Below are positions 14,597-22,783 of a stretch of DNA of 30,619 bases, piece after piece. The position numbers were made by a program, and so were the translations under genes. Origin of the DNA: Alphaproteobacteria bacterium UBA6187 (GTDB taxonomy: Bacteria > Pseudomonadota > Alphaproteobacteria > Rickettsiales > UBA6187); assembly GCA_002422795.1 (NCBI GenBank), contig DITJ01000033.1:1-30619 (forward strand), read 5' to 3'. Position 1 is the first letter of the stretch. Each line of letters begins with the position of its first letter. The notes beneath the pieces were generated by a model. The model searched no databases and had not been told where the DNA came from. It saw only the letters and a list, made by a program, of their open reading frames with translations.

Positions 14597-15478
14597 ATGA
14601 TATCAAGCCCCACCATCAAAGCTACTCTAATCGGCTTCATCGCCCCACTTTTGTGGTCTATATACCCGGTACTTTCTGTTGCAATTGGCCAAGTTCCACC
14701 GCTTGAGATTGTTTCGATAGCCTTTTTTACATCATTTTGCTGCTCCCTTGTAATATTATTTATCCGCAAATCCAGCCTTAAAAACACTTTTTACCAGCCT
14801 TTTAAATATTGGCTTATCGGCGTTGGCGGAATATGCGGCTTTAATGTTTTATATATTTTTGCTCTGCAATCTGGCCCTCCGGCAGAGATATTTCTTATGG
14901 TAGTTTCCTGGCCGATTTTTGCAATAATATTTAGCAGCTTGATATTAAAAGAAATTTTACGCCCCTGGCACATTGCTGGCTGCGCTTTAGGATTTTCAGG
15001 AATAATTTTCATTGCCTGGCAGCAAGGTTTTTCAGGGTTTGAATTTGCCCATTTAAAAGGTTATATAGCCGCGCTCGCTGCCGCAATTATCTGGGCTTTA
15101 TATTCTGTTTTAAGCCGCAAATATAAAAATATACCTATAGATATGGTAACTGCTTTTTGTGGAGCCACCACCGTTATTGCAGTAATATTGCATTTTAATC
15201 TGGAAACTACCGTTAGCCTTAGCTTTTATCAATTGTTACTTATATTTATTATAGGAATGGGTCCTTCCTGCCTTGCTTATTACGTATGGAACCACGGTGT
15301 TAAAAATGGTGATATAAGGGTGCTTAGCTCAATTTCTTTTATTGGTCATTTCATTGCCCTTTCCTTGCTTGTTTTAGCAGGATATTCGGAATTTAAGTGG
15401 CAAACAGCGATTGCTTGCGCTTTGATTGTTGGCGGTGCGATAACGGGCAGTTTGGGAATGTTTATGAAGGGGAGGTAG
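14597..15478 (+). CDS. DMT superfamily (EamA) permease
   Basis: This 293-residue membrane protein has about ten hydrophobic helices in two homologous halves of five, typical of EamA drug/metabolite transporters. Recognisable elements include the early PLLWSIYPVL helix, the EIFLMVVSWPIFAIIFSSLILKE segment at the end of the first half, and the second-half equivalent IGPAALAAAIIWALYSVLSR-like start at about residue 155. The substrate is unknown. The ATG has AAAGG at good spacing. The gene converges on the secretin gene, with a shared terminator between them. Confidence 0.87.
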   Translation: MISSPTIKATLIGFIAPLLWSIYPVLSVAIGQVPPLEIVSIAFFTSFCCSLVILFIRKSSLKNTFYQPFKYWLIGVGGICGFNVLYIFALQSGPPAEIFLMVVSWPIFAIIFSSLILKEILRPWHIAGCALGFSGIIFIAWQQGFSGFEFAHLKGYIAALAAAIIWALYSVLSRKYKNIPIDMVTAFCGATTVIAVILHFNLETTVSLSFYQLLLIFIIGMGPSCLAYYVWNHGVKNGDIRVLSSISFIGHFIALSLLVLAGYSEFKWQTAIACALIVGGAITGSLGMFMKGR

Positions 15479-15490
15479 AGTATATACAAG

Positions 15491-15517
15491 CAAACCCCGC
15501 CTTTCGGCAGGGTTTTA
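15491..15517. terminator. Bidirectional terminator between DMT and secretin genes
   Basis: AAACCCCGCC pairs with GGCAGGGTTTT around a 4-base loop, with A-rich sequence on one side and T-rich on the other. It lies between the convergent stops at 15478 and 15546 and can act in both directions. Confidence 0.85.
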
Positions 15518-15545
15518 TTGTTTAATATCAAAATTACGACAGACC

Positions 15546-17402
15546 TTAGAATGCAAGCGGCCTAGGATCGCGTATAAAGTTTTTATATAAATCTTTATCA
15601 GCTTTAGATACCGAACCTTCTGAAGGAATTATTGTAGCCTTTATAAATATTACAGTTTCTATTGTATTTTCTGATTTATTTACTGATTTAAATGCATTGC
15701 CAAAAAACGGCACCCTGCTGATAACCGGAACTCCGGTATCGGTGTTAGCAACCTCATTCTTCATAAGGCCGCCCATCACCATAACTTCGCCACTTTTAAT
15801 TTTCATTACCGAATCAAGTTCACGGACATCTATCACCGGTATTACACTTGTTACGGCCTCTTCATCGCTACCATTTGCAATATTTCTTTGGGAAGCAAGG
15901 GCAACTGCTGGATCGGCAATGTCATTTGCGGCATTTGTGGTTGTAAGTGTTGGCCGGATATTCATTGTAACTTCGTTGGTCTCCAGGTTTATTGACGGCT
16001 GGAGTGTCATTATAATGCCGATTGGCACGGTATGAAGCGTACTACTGATGCTGCTTGTTTGGCCCGGATCTGTTCCTGCTACAGCGGAAGAGGTTGTTTC
16101 TTCAACAGATACTGTGAAATAAACTTTATTCCTTGCAACAGTCATAACTGCTTGCTGGTTATTCATAGCATGAAGGCGGGGGCTGGAAATAGTATGTGAA
16201 GTACCAAATTTCTCTAACATCTTAACCAGCGTAGATAAAGAAGACCGATTAGAACCGATGCTAATCACACCGCTTGTTTCAGTGGATGAAATAGGATTAA
16301 AATTACCAGCCACTTTCAATCCGATATTTGCATCAGACAAAGTGCCCCAGTCTATACCTGCACTATAGCTTTTATCCAGAGTAACTTCTACTATTTTAGC
16401 CTCAATAAGCACCTGGGAAGATACATTCTTTTTTACGAAATTTAAATAAGACTCAATATTATTATGCTGCCTTGATGTAGCAACCACCGATATTATACCG
16501 GCCTGCCTATTAATATTAACAGAACTTTGAGTAGCAGCGGTTGAAGGGGCTGCTCCATCTGTGGTACTGGCAGCAGAGCTTGAATTGTCATTAATCATAC
16601 TCGCAACCGTGGTTCCAACCGATCCCCATAAATCACCTTCGTAACTGGAGCTTATCTGACTGGAGGATCCGGAGGTTATATTTCCACCACCAGATGAGCC
16701 GCCACCGGACGAGCTGCTACCAGAATCACTACTTGAACTGGAACTTGAGCTGCTGGAGTCACCTGAGCTGCCAGAAGAGCCGCTGCCGCCAATAACATTA
16801 GTGCTAACACTTACACTTCCGCTACTGGAGCGCACAATATTCAGGAAGTCCGTAACGTAATTAACCTGATAAGGAACGTCACGCATCATTCTTATGGCGC
16901 CATTTTTACTTTCATATTTTAAGTTACCAAGATCAGCTACCTGTTTTATCACCTCATTAAATGGCCTGTTTGTAGCTTTAAATATTATCCCCCCGCTAAT
17001 GCCCGGATCAATTTCCATATCAACATCAGCAAGCCTGCCTAATTCTATTAAAACATCTTTAAGCGGCACATCTTCAGTTATTGATATTGAAACCAGCTTA
17101 TCAGGGCCGGCTTCGGGAGGGGTTGGCGCAGTTAGTATCTCTGCGGCATCGGGAATAGAAGGCTCCTTTGTGGAATCTTTACTTCCTTTATGATTTTTAC
17201 GATTTTTTTCTTGTTCGGCTAATGTTGGCGGGAGGAGTTTATCTTCATAATCTTCGCGGCTTAGATTGGAGTAAGGATCAAAAACATCCCTGATAACATC
17301 TTTTTTCTTTGAGTCGCTGCTGCATGAAAGCAATGCAATGCTTATAACTGGAACAAGAATCAGATTAATAAAGCGATGGTTTTTATTTTGTTTTTTATTC
17401 AT
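15546..17402 (-). CDS. Pilus/type II-like secretin lipoprotein (MshL/PilQ type)
   Basis: This 618-residue protein forms an outer-membrane ring through which a pilus or secreted proteins pass. It has a lipoprotein signal peptide with lipobox ALLSC (C27), an STN/secretin N-domain near 103-172, a Ser/Gly-rich tract at about 191-255, an N1-like strand region near 295-330 (INRQAGIISVVATSRQHNNI) and the secretin barrel domain about 330-600 (VLIEAKIVEV, then VPVISRVPFFGNAF). The layout is closest to MSHA-type MshL proteins. A prepilin peptidase lies upstream on the same strand, which supports a type IV pilus role. The other pilus genes are not in this window. Confidence 0.88.
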   Translation of the reverse strand: MNKKQNKNHRFINLILVPVISIALLSCSSDSKKKDVIRDVFDPYSNLSREDYEDKLLPPTLAEQEKNRKNHKGSKDSTKEPSIPDAAEILTAPTPPEAGPDKLVSISITEDVPLKDVLIELGRLADVDMEIDPGISGGIIFKATNRPFNEVIKQVADLGNLKYESKNGAIRMMRDVPYQVNYVTDFLNIVRSSSGSVSVSTNVIGGSGSSGSSGDSSSSSSSSSSDSGSSSSGGGSSGGGNITSGSSSQISSSYEGDLWGSVGTTVASMINDNSSSAASTTDGAAPSTAATQSSVNINRQAGIISVVATSRQHNNIESYLNFVKKNVSSQVLIEAKIVEVTLDKSYSAGIDWGTLSDANIGLKVAGNFNPISSTETSGVISIGSNRSSLSTLVKMLEKFGTSHTISSPRLHAMNNQQAVMTVARNKVYFTVSVEETTSSAVAGTDPGQTSSISSTLHTVPIGIIMTLQPSINLETNEVTMNIRPTLTTTNAANDIADPAVALASQRNIANGSDEEAVTSVIPVIDVRELDSVMKIKSGEVMVMGGLMKNEVANTDTGVPVISRVPFFGNAFKSVNKSENTIETVIFIKATIIPSEGSVSKADKDLYKNFIRDPRPLAF

Positions 17403-17557
17403 AGCCTATACCTTAGCCTATATTTTTCCTTACTAGGAACCCTGCATACACACATGCTTAATCATAAAAAATAACAAACTTTACAAGTAAATTCAACACA
17501 TACTTGTAAAATTCAATTATATATTGTTAAATCTTTTATACAATATAATAATGTAAA

Positions 17558-18352
17558 TTATTCGTAATAATAAAACAGATTTACCGAATATTCCGGGAAT
17601 AGTAAACATAGCAGCATTGAAGCCGCTAGGGCGGGGCCGAACGGGAACTCATCTTCTTTTTTTATTTTCTTCCAGACAGACGAAAACAGCACCCCCATAG
17701 CACCTGAGAAAAACAAAAAAGGCATAAAATACTTCACGCCAAGGAACATGCCGGCAACGGCAAAGAATTTTACATCTCCCATCCCCAAGCCTTCGCGTTT
17801 TTTCCATAACCAGAAGCCATAACGCAAAGCAAGTGCAAAGCCCAGTCCAAATAAAGCGCCTGAAAAATATTGAGACACTTCAGAATCAAGTGAGTAACGA
17901 TATATAATTCCAAACAGCAATATTGCGATTTGAATTTCATCTGGAATAATCCTGTGCTCAAGATCGGTAACAATCATTATCACCAAGCACACTACCAAAC
18001 CCAACATCGCCACGGCCGTAAGGCTTACGCCAATTTTTAAATATACAATGGCAAATAATACCGCCATAGCAAGTTCCGTAAGTGGATAGCGGCTGCTGAC
18101 TTTAACCTTGCAATATCTGCATTTGCCGCAATTAATAGCCCATGAAAACACAGGAAAAAGGTCAAAGAACCCTAGTTTATGATTGCAGGAGGTGCAATGC
18201 GAAGGTTTAAAAACAGTATCTTCTTCCCTGGGCAGGCGGTAGCTGGCCATGGTGGCAAAGCTTCCAAAAAGCAGGCCAAATACAATAAAGACCGGCAATC
18301 CAATCCGGAAATCTTGGAGTAGTTCTATTATTGCTGTAATTGAAAAGTCCAT
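17558..18352 (-). CDS. pilD: Prepilin peptidase / methyltransferase (PilD family)
   Basis: This 264-residue inner-membrane aspartic protease removes the leader of prepilins and methylates the new N-terminus. It contains the cytoplasmic zinc motif C53xxC56 and C75xxC78, the catalytic aspartate in TDLEHRIIPDE and the second in GLGMGDVK. About eight hydrophobic helices are visible. Length is normal for the bifunctional form. It is followed, 155 bp on, by the secretin gene on the same strand, probably its functional partner. An IS982-like transposase tail begins 18 bp upstream of its start, so its promoter may lie in or beyond that remnant. Confidence 0.93.
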   Translation of the reverse strand: MDFSITAIIELLQDFRIGLPVFIVFGLLFGSFATMASYRLPREEDTVFKPSHCTSCNHKLGFFDLFPVFSWAINCGKCRYCKVKVSSRYPLTELAMAVLFAIVYLKIGVSLTAVAMLGLVVCLVIMIVTDLEHRIIPDEIQIAILLFGIIYRYSLDSEVSQYFSGALFGLGFALALRYGFWLWKKREGLGMGDVKFFAVAGMFLGVKYFMPFLFFSGAMGVLFSSVWKKIKKEDEFPFGPALAASMLLCLLFPEYSVNLFYYYE

Positions 18353-18369
18353 GCGCGTATTAAATAACC

Positions 18370-18558
18370 TCAGTTTTGGATAGCTATAAAAGATTTTAGT
18401 GCTGGTTTATTGGTAGAAGTTTGGTAAGCGACAAGGGCTGAAAGCCAGTTAATAAGTGCATTTACTGGGGGGTGATGTCTTGTGTGTTCGATTTTCATGC
18501 CTATTTTTAGTTTCTCAAAGGCGGTTTCAACCATGAATCTTTTTCGTAAGATAACTTT
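18370..18558 (-). pseudogene. C-terminal fragment of an IS982-like transposase
   Basis: A 62-codon open frame ending at 18370 reads ILRKRFMVETAFEKLK, then IEHTRHHPPVNALINWLSAL and VAYQ. This is the characteristic end of IS982-family transposases (LRKR.. ETxxxxLK ... EHTRHRSP.N). A stop codon and unrelated sequence lie upstream, and the catalytic DDE part is missing. It is an inactive remnant. Confidence 0.75.
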
Positions 18559-18927
18559 TTCCTATAATAAAGAATGCTTGATTCTAATCGGGAGTTTACA
18601 ACAGAATGAGTATAAATAAAATATTTAAAGCATTTATAGCCTGATAAATGATAGCAAACCATTAGGCTAAAAAACTCGGAAACCGAAAGTTGCGGCTGCC
18701 GACGCTTCTGTCCAGAAGATTAAGAAATCAACTTTGCTGACTCCTATTTCTCATACAACTTGCAAAATTCATCTATAAATAATGTATCGTACTTCATGGC
18801 TAAGCTACCTGCGTTATACTTAAAGACTCCACAGTTAGCTTAGCCATTTCAATTGCTTATTGCAAGAACCTATCCAAGGCTGGGATTGGTTAAGCTGCCT
18901 TTAATTAGAAAGAATAATCTTTATGTA
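18559..18927. other. Gene-free stretch upstream of the transposase fragment
   Basis: This stretch, between the IS remnant and the end of tsf, has no supported gene. An inverted repeat (ATGGCTAAGCTA at 18796-18807 with TAGCTTAGCCAT at 18836-18847) spans 28 bp. It may be an insertion-element end, a regulatory hairpin or a weak terminator for tsf. No T run follows. Confidence 0.45.
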
Positions 18928-19851
18928 TTAGCTTCCGCTTGCAACTTTTGCAACTTCGGCCGCAAAATCTTCCTCAGCTTTTTCAACACCTTCACCAAGT
19001 GTAAAGCGTATATAGCCAGTGATTTTTGTTTCGCCACCAATTTGTTTTTCAGCTTCTTTCAAAGCATCTTTAACAGCAGTTTTGCCATCCATTACAAAAG
19101 CCTGCTCAAGAAGAACAACTTCAGAGTAGAACTTACGGATACGGCCATCAATCATTTTCTCGATCACAGCCTCAGGTTTTCCTGAAGTGCGTGCCTGGTC
19201 AGTAAGGATATCACGCTCACGGGCAACCAGTGCTGGGTCAAGGTCTGTAACATCCAGAGATTCAGGTTTGATAGCTGCAATATGCATAGCAACCTGCCTG
19301 CCGAATTCAGCAGCTTTATCTTTATTACCAGCAGTTTGCATAGCAACAAGAACGCCAACTTTACCCAAATTAGTACCGATAGCATTGTGGATATAAGGAA
19401 CTATTACGTCACCTTTAATTTCAGCAGAGCGGCGAAGCTGCATGTTCTCACCAATTACCCCAACTAAATTAGCAATTTCAGTTGCAATTGTAAGGCCAGT
19501 TGCAGGATCTTTAGTTTCTTTCAAAACTTCAAGTTCGCTGGTAGTGTTAAGTGCAACATTGGCAATATTTTTAGCAAGTTCCTGGAACTTTTCGTTCTTA
19601 GCAACAAAGTCTGTTTCTGAGTTAAGCTCAATAACTACAGCTTTGCCAGCGCCAACAGCGATTGCAACAAGTCCTTCAGCAGCAACACGGCCTGATTTTT
19701 TGGCAGCGGCAGCAAGGCCTTTTTTACGTAGCCAGTCTATAGAAGCTTCTGGGTCGCCTGCATTTTCAATAAGTGCTTTCTTGCAATCCATCATGCCAGC
19801 ACCAGTTTTTTCACGTAGGTCTTTAATAGCGGCAGCGGTTATTTCAGCCAT
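18928..19851 (-). CDS. tsf: Elongation factor Ts
   Basis: EF-Ts exchanges GDP for GTP on EF-Tu during translation. The 307-residue protein starts with the UBA-like domain (KDLREKTGAGMMDCKKALIE, about 10-29) and carries the TDFVAKN motif (T80-D81-F82-V83) that contacts EF-Tu. A duplicated core and C-terminal module follow, as in the family. It follows rpsB on the same strand, the universal rpsB-tsf arrangement, with a 172-bp gap containing a hairpin. The ATG at 19851 starts the conserved sequence. Confidence 0.96.
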   Translation of the reverse strand: MAEITAAAIKDLREKTGAGMMDCKKALIENAGDPEASIDWLRKKGLAAAAKKSGRVAAEGLVAIAVGAGKAVVIELNSETDFVAKNEKFQELAKNIANVALNTTSELEVLKETKDPATGLTIATEIANLVGVIGENMQLRRSAEIKGDVIVPYIHNAIGTNLGKVGVLVAMQTAGNKDKAAEFGRQVAMHIAAIKPESLDVTDLDPALVARERDILTDQARTSGKPEAVIEKMIDGRIRKFYSEVVLLEQAFVMDGKTAVKDALKEAEKQIGGETKITGYIRFTLGEGVEKAEEDFAAEVAKVASGS

Positions 19852-19967
19852 GTTATATCTCCATATTATTTTTGCAAATTATCTAATCCAATAAACACTT
19901 GGATATTTATTCTGAATTTTTTGTATTAGTCTCCGGCAATTTGCCAGATTAGTTATAGATAGTAAGC

Positions 19968-20006
19968 AGTATAACGGATAAAATATTACTATTTAACCGT
20001 TATACT
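19968..20006. other. 10-bp inverted repeat in the rpsB-tsf gap
   Basis: AGTATAACGG (19968-19977) is repeated in inverse at 19997-20006 with a 19-base loop. It lies 17 bp past the rpsB stop. No T run follows on the transcribed strand, so it is not a simple terminator. It may moderate read-through from rpsB into tsf. Confidence 0.5.
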
Positions 20007-20023
20007 CGCGAACTATTATACTA

Positions 20024-20941
20024 CTACTTTTTAGCAGAAGGTTTTCTATCATTAGCTTTATGCGGCGTGTTACCAGTTTTTTTGCCAGCAGGGGCTTGAT
20101 TAGCATCAGAACCTTCAGCGTCATATTTAGCAAAAGTTTCTTCTGCAGTTGGAGCTTTTTTAGCCCTTGACCTGTTATCATTTCTTGCAGGAAGCTGGTT
20201 AATATTTAAATCAGCTATGCTACCAATATCAACGCCGCCAGCGCCAAGACTTTCCTGGATTCCGGCAAGAGCCGCATCAGAAACTAGTTTGCAATAAAGG
20301 CGGATAGCGCGCGTAGCATCGTCATTACCAGGAATCGGATAGCTTACGCCTTCAGGGCTGGAGTTACTATCCAAAATAGCAATAACAGGAATACCAAGCT
20401 TCCGTGCTTCGCTTAGGGCAATTGATTCTTTGTTAGTATCGATAATGAATAATAAGTCAGGCTTGCCACCCATATCCATGATGCCGCCTAGGAACAAGCG
20501 CAATTTATCAGCCTGTCTCTGAAGGGAAAGAATCTCTTTTTTCTTCAAGCCTTCAGCATCTTCGCCAGTAAGCCTTGCTTCGATATCACGAAGAGTTTTA
20601 ATTGATTTGGAAACTGTGTTCCAGTTAGTTAACATGCCGCCTAACCAACGGTGGTTAACATAATATTGACCGCAACGAGTAGCAGCTTCAGAAATCTGTT
20701 CAGATGCCTGGCGTTTTGTGCCCACGAAAAGAACGCGGCCGTTTTTACGAACAACATCATAAACTACCTGTAATGCCTGGTGAAGCATAGGTGCAGTTTG
20801 CTGAAGGTCGATAATATGTGTGCCGTTACGGCTACCGAATAGGTATGGAGCCATACGTGGGTTCCAGCGCATGGTTTTGTGACCATAATGCACGCCAGCT
20901 TCAAGTAGTTCACGCATAGTAAATTTAGGTACAGAGCTCAT
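20024..20941 (-). CDS. rpsB: 30S ribosomal protein S2
   Basis: This is the ribosomal small-subunit protein S2. The conserved start (MRELLEAGVHYGHKTMRWNPRMAPYLFG), WLGGMLTNW and the LFIIDTNKESIALSEARKLGIPV region are all present. A basic low-complexity C-terminal extension of about 50 residues follows the S2 core, which accounts for the 305-residue length; E. coli S2 has 241. The start ATG is preceded by GAGGAAAC. A structured leader lies upstream. Confidence 0.96.
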   Translation of the reverse strand: MSSVPKFTMRELLEAGVHYGHKTMRWNPRMAPYLFGSRNGTHIIDLQQTAPMLHQALQVVYDVVRKNGRVLFVGTKRQASEQISEAATRCGQYYVNHRWLGGMLTNWNTVSKSIKTLRDIEARLTGEDAEGLKKKEILSLQRQADKLRLFLGGIMDMGGKPDLLFIIDTNKESIALSEARKLGIPVIAILDSNSSPEGVSYPIPGNDDATRAIRLYCKLVSDAALAGIQESLGAGGVDIGSIADLNINQLPARNDNRSRAKKAPTAEETFAKYDAEGSDANQAPAGKKTGNTPHKANDRKPSAKK

Positions 20942-20976
20942 AGTTTCCTCATAAGTTTTTTAAAAAATTTAACCGC

Positions 20977-21031
20977 CACGGAAAATACAACCCTGAAAAA
21001 TTACAGGGCACTTGTAAGGATATATTCCGTG
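20977..21031 (-). promoter_or_regulatory. Structured rpsB mRNA leader
   Basis: Read on the coding strand, an outer stem (CACGGAA with TTCCGTG) encloses an inner stem (CCCTG with CAGGG). It ends 35 bases before the rpsB start codon. Ribosomal protein S2 is known to repress its own operon through such leaders in other bacteria. This structure is the obvious candidate here, but binding is inferred. Confidence 0.5.
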
Positions 21032-21044
21032 TGTGAATTTCCCC

Positions 21045-21189
21045 AGAGCCTACTGGCAATCTAATTGTTATGGGCTGCAAATGCCAGTTTTGCTGCGCTC
21101 CTATGCTCACGTATGTTTAATACGCTACGCTTCGGTGCTCGCAAACCCAACATTTTCGCCGCGTAACAATTAGATTGCCAACAGGCTCT
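21045..21189. repeat. 145-bp palindromic element
   Basis: A 17-bp perfect inverted repeat (TGGCAATCTAATTGTTA, 21054-21070, with its complement at 21164-21180) is extended by AGAGCCT/AGGCTCT at the outer ends. Inside is a second small palindrome around ACGTATG that shares a 12-mer with 1786-1797. No coding capacity is evident. Confidence 0.8.
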
Positions 21190-21304
21190 TTAAAAAAGGG
21201 AGTGTTGCTTATATAGTAAAGTTTATTGTTTTTCAAGGGTAATTTTATACCACCGTAAAACGCCGTGAGCTCTAGAGAGATCTTTTGGTAAATTATTTGC
21301 GCTG

Positions 21305-21515
21305 TTGTCATTCCAGAATTTAGAAAACATTGGATTTGCATCTTTGCAAATCCTAGGTTTTATTAATATCTGGAATCCAGTTTATATAAATTAAAAGCTC
21401 TTGATCTTTAAGTGTTTTTAGTGACTGGATTCCAGATAGCAAGTTCGGCTAACTCATGAAAGCGGCTAAAGAAGCCTGTTTCACGAGCAGGCCTCCCTAG
21501 CTTCTGGAATGACAA
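21305..21515. repeat. 211-bp nested palindromic element
   Basis: The ends TTGTCATTCCAGAA and TTCTGGAATGACAA form a perfect 14-bp inverted repeat. Inside, ATCTGGAATCCAG (21368-21380) is inverted at 21425-21437, and two further hairpins sit left (GGATTTGCA/TGCAAATCC) and right (GCCTG/CAGGC). It carries no gene. The layout is like a small non-autonomous mobile element or a composite intergenic repeat. Confidence 0.8.
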
Positions 21516-21538
21516 AACCTGCTAATTCGCTGCAGGCC

Positions 21539-22633
21539 CTAAGAGCCACTACCTTTTAACCTATGTAATATTTTAACAGCAATCTCATCAAAAATCGCGC
21601 CCACCTTCGATGTTGCATCCGCGCCCGCAGGTTTGCCGTTATCGCCGCCTTCGCAGATTGATTGCATTAAAGGGATCTCCCCTAAAAACTCAAGCGACTG
21701 ATTATCGGCAAGTTTTTTTGCGCCATCTTTTCCAAAAATATAACTACGGTTGCCAGATTCTTTATCCTCAAAATAGCTCATATTTTCGATGATCCCTAAT
21801 ATAGGGATATTTACCTTGCGGAACATGTCCATGGCTTTGCGCACATCGGCAAGCGCAACATCCTGCGGGGTGGAAACCATTATCGCGCCGCTTACAGGGA
21901 AATTTTCTGCTAGGCTTAATTGTATATCCCCGGTTCCTGGCGGCATATCAACAACCAGATAATCCACCTTCTCCCATGAAACGCCGTGGAATAATTGGTA
22001 TAAAGCTTTAGTCGCCATCGGCCCGCGCCACACAGCAGCCCTATCTTCATCAATTAAATTACCCATAGACATAGCCTGCATATTGCCAGCCTTAAAGGGT
22101 GTTAGGCGCTTATAGCCATCAACTTCCGGCTTGCCTTTTAGATTCAGCATTTTAGGGATTGAAGGGCCGTAAACATCGGCATCAAGTATGCCAACGCGGC
22201 TTCCGGTGCGTGCAAGGGATATCGCCAGGTTCACGGCCACCGTAGATTTGCCAACCCCGCCTTTTCCAGCTGCAACCAATATAATTTTCTTAACCCCAGG
22301 CACAGGATTTTTTGCCGGGCGCGGCAGCATATCCACCTTAGCGGACTTTGCTGTTTCTGCCTGCTGCCTTTCTGATTTTGCAGGCTGCTCGCCTCTGGTC
22401 GTTGTAAGCACCGCCGTTACCTTCTTAACCCCGGCAAGTTTTTTAACTGCCGTCTCGCATGATTTACGCAAATCTTCCATATTATTTGCGCCGCTTGCAT
22501 CAACTTCAAGTGCAAAACCCACAGAATCACCGCGCACTACCACGGAGGAGACAATCCCCGCAGTTACAACATCTGCATTATTACTGGCCTTTATGGTTTG
22601 TAAGGCTTCCAGTACATCTTCTTTCTTTATCAT
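21539..22633 (-). CDS. mrp: Mrp/NBP35-family iron-sulfur cluster carrier ATPase
   Basis: This 364-residue P-loop ATPase of the Mrp/ApbC family carries Fe-S clusters to target proteins. An N-terminal MIP18-like domain (residues 1-82) precedes a linker and the deviant Walker A KGGVGKST (about 124-131). The Mrp landmarks ILDADVYGPS, WRGPM, DMPPGTGD and IIENMSYF follow. Unlike characterised ApbC proteins, the segment after NMSYF reads EDKESGNRS and has no CxxC; the only cysteines are in RKSCET and QSICEG. It is divergent from hflK across a heptamer repeat array. Confidence 0.93.
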   Translation of the reverse strand: MIKKEDVLEALQTIKASNNADVVTAGIVSSVVVRGDSVGFALEVDASGANNMEDLRKSCETAVKKLAGVKKVTAVLTTTRGEQPAKSERQQAETAKSAKVDMLPRPAKNPVPGVKKIILVAAGKGGVGKSTVAVNLAISLARTGSRVGILDADVYGPSIPKMLNLKGKPEVDGYKRLTPFKAGNMQAMSMGNLIDEDRAAVWRGPMATKALYQLFHGVSWEKVDYLVVDMPPGTGDIQLSLAENFPVSGAIMVSTPQDVALADVRKAMDMFRKVNIPILGIIENMSYFEDKESGNRSYIFGKDGAKKLADNQSLEFLGEIPLMQSICEGGDNGKPAGADATSKVGAIFDEIAVKILHRLKGSGS

Positions 22634-22668
22634 GTCTTCCCTTGAAATATGGATATATTACATTATAT

Positions 22669-22766
22669 ATGTTGCTAGTTGCTAGTTACTAGTAGTTAGT
22701 GATAGTTTAGAAAAAATTTACTAACTAATTATACCAGCAACCAGAAACTAGCAACTAGTAACTAAT
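22669..22766. repeat. Inverted 7-bp repeat array between mrp and hflK
   Basis: Left units are GTTGCTA and GTTACTA, and right units are ACTAGCA and ACTAGTA in inverse, around an AT-rich centre (22706-22718). This is the same heptamer-with-inversion layout as at 12922, with a different unit. It fills most of the gap between the divergent mrp and hflK starts. Confidence 0.8.
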
Positions 22767-22783
22767 TTTAAAGAGTAAACCGG

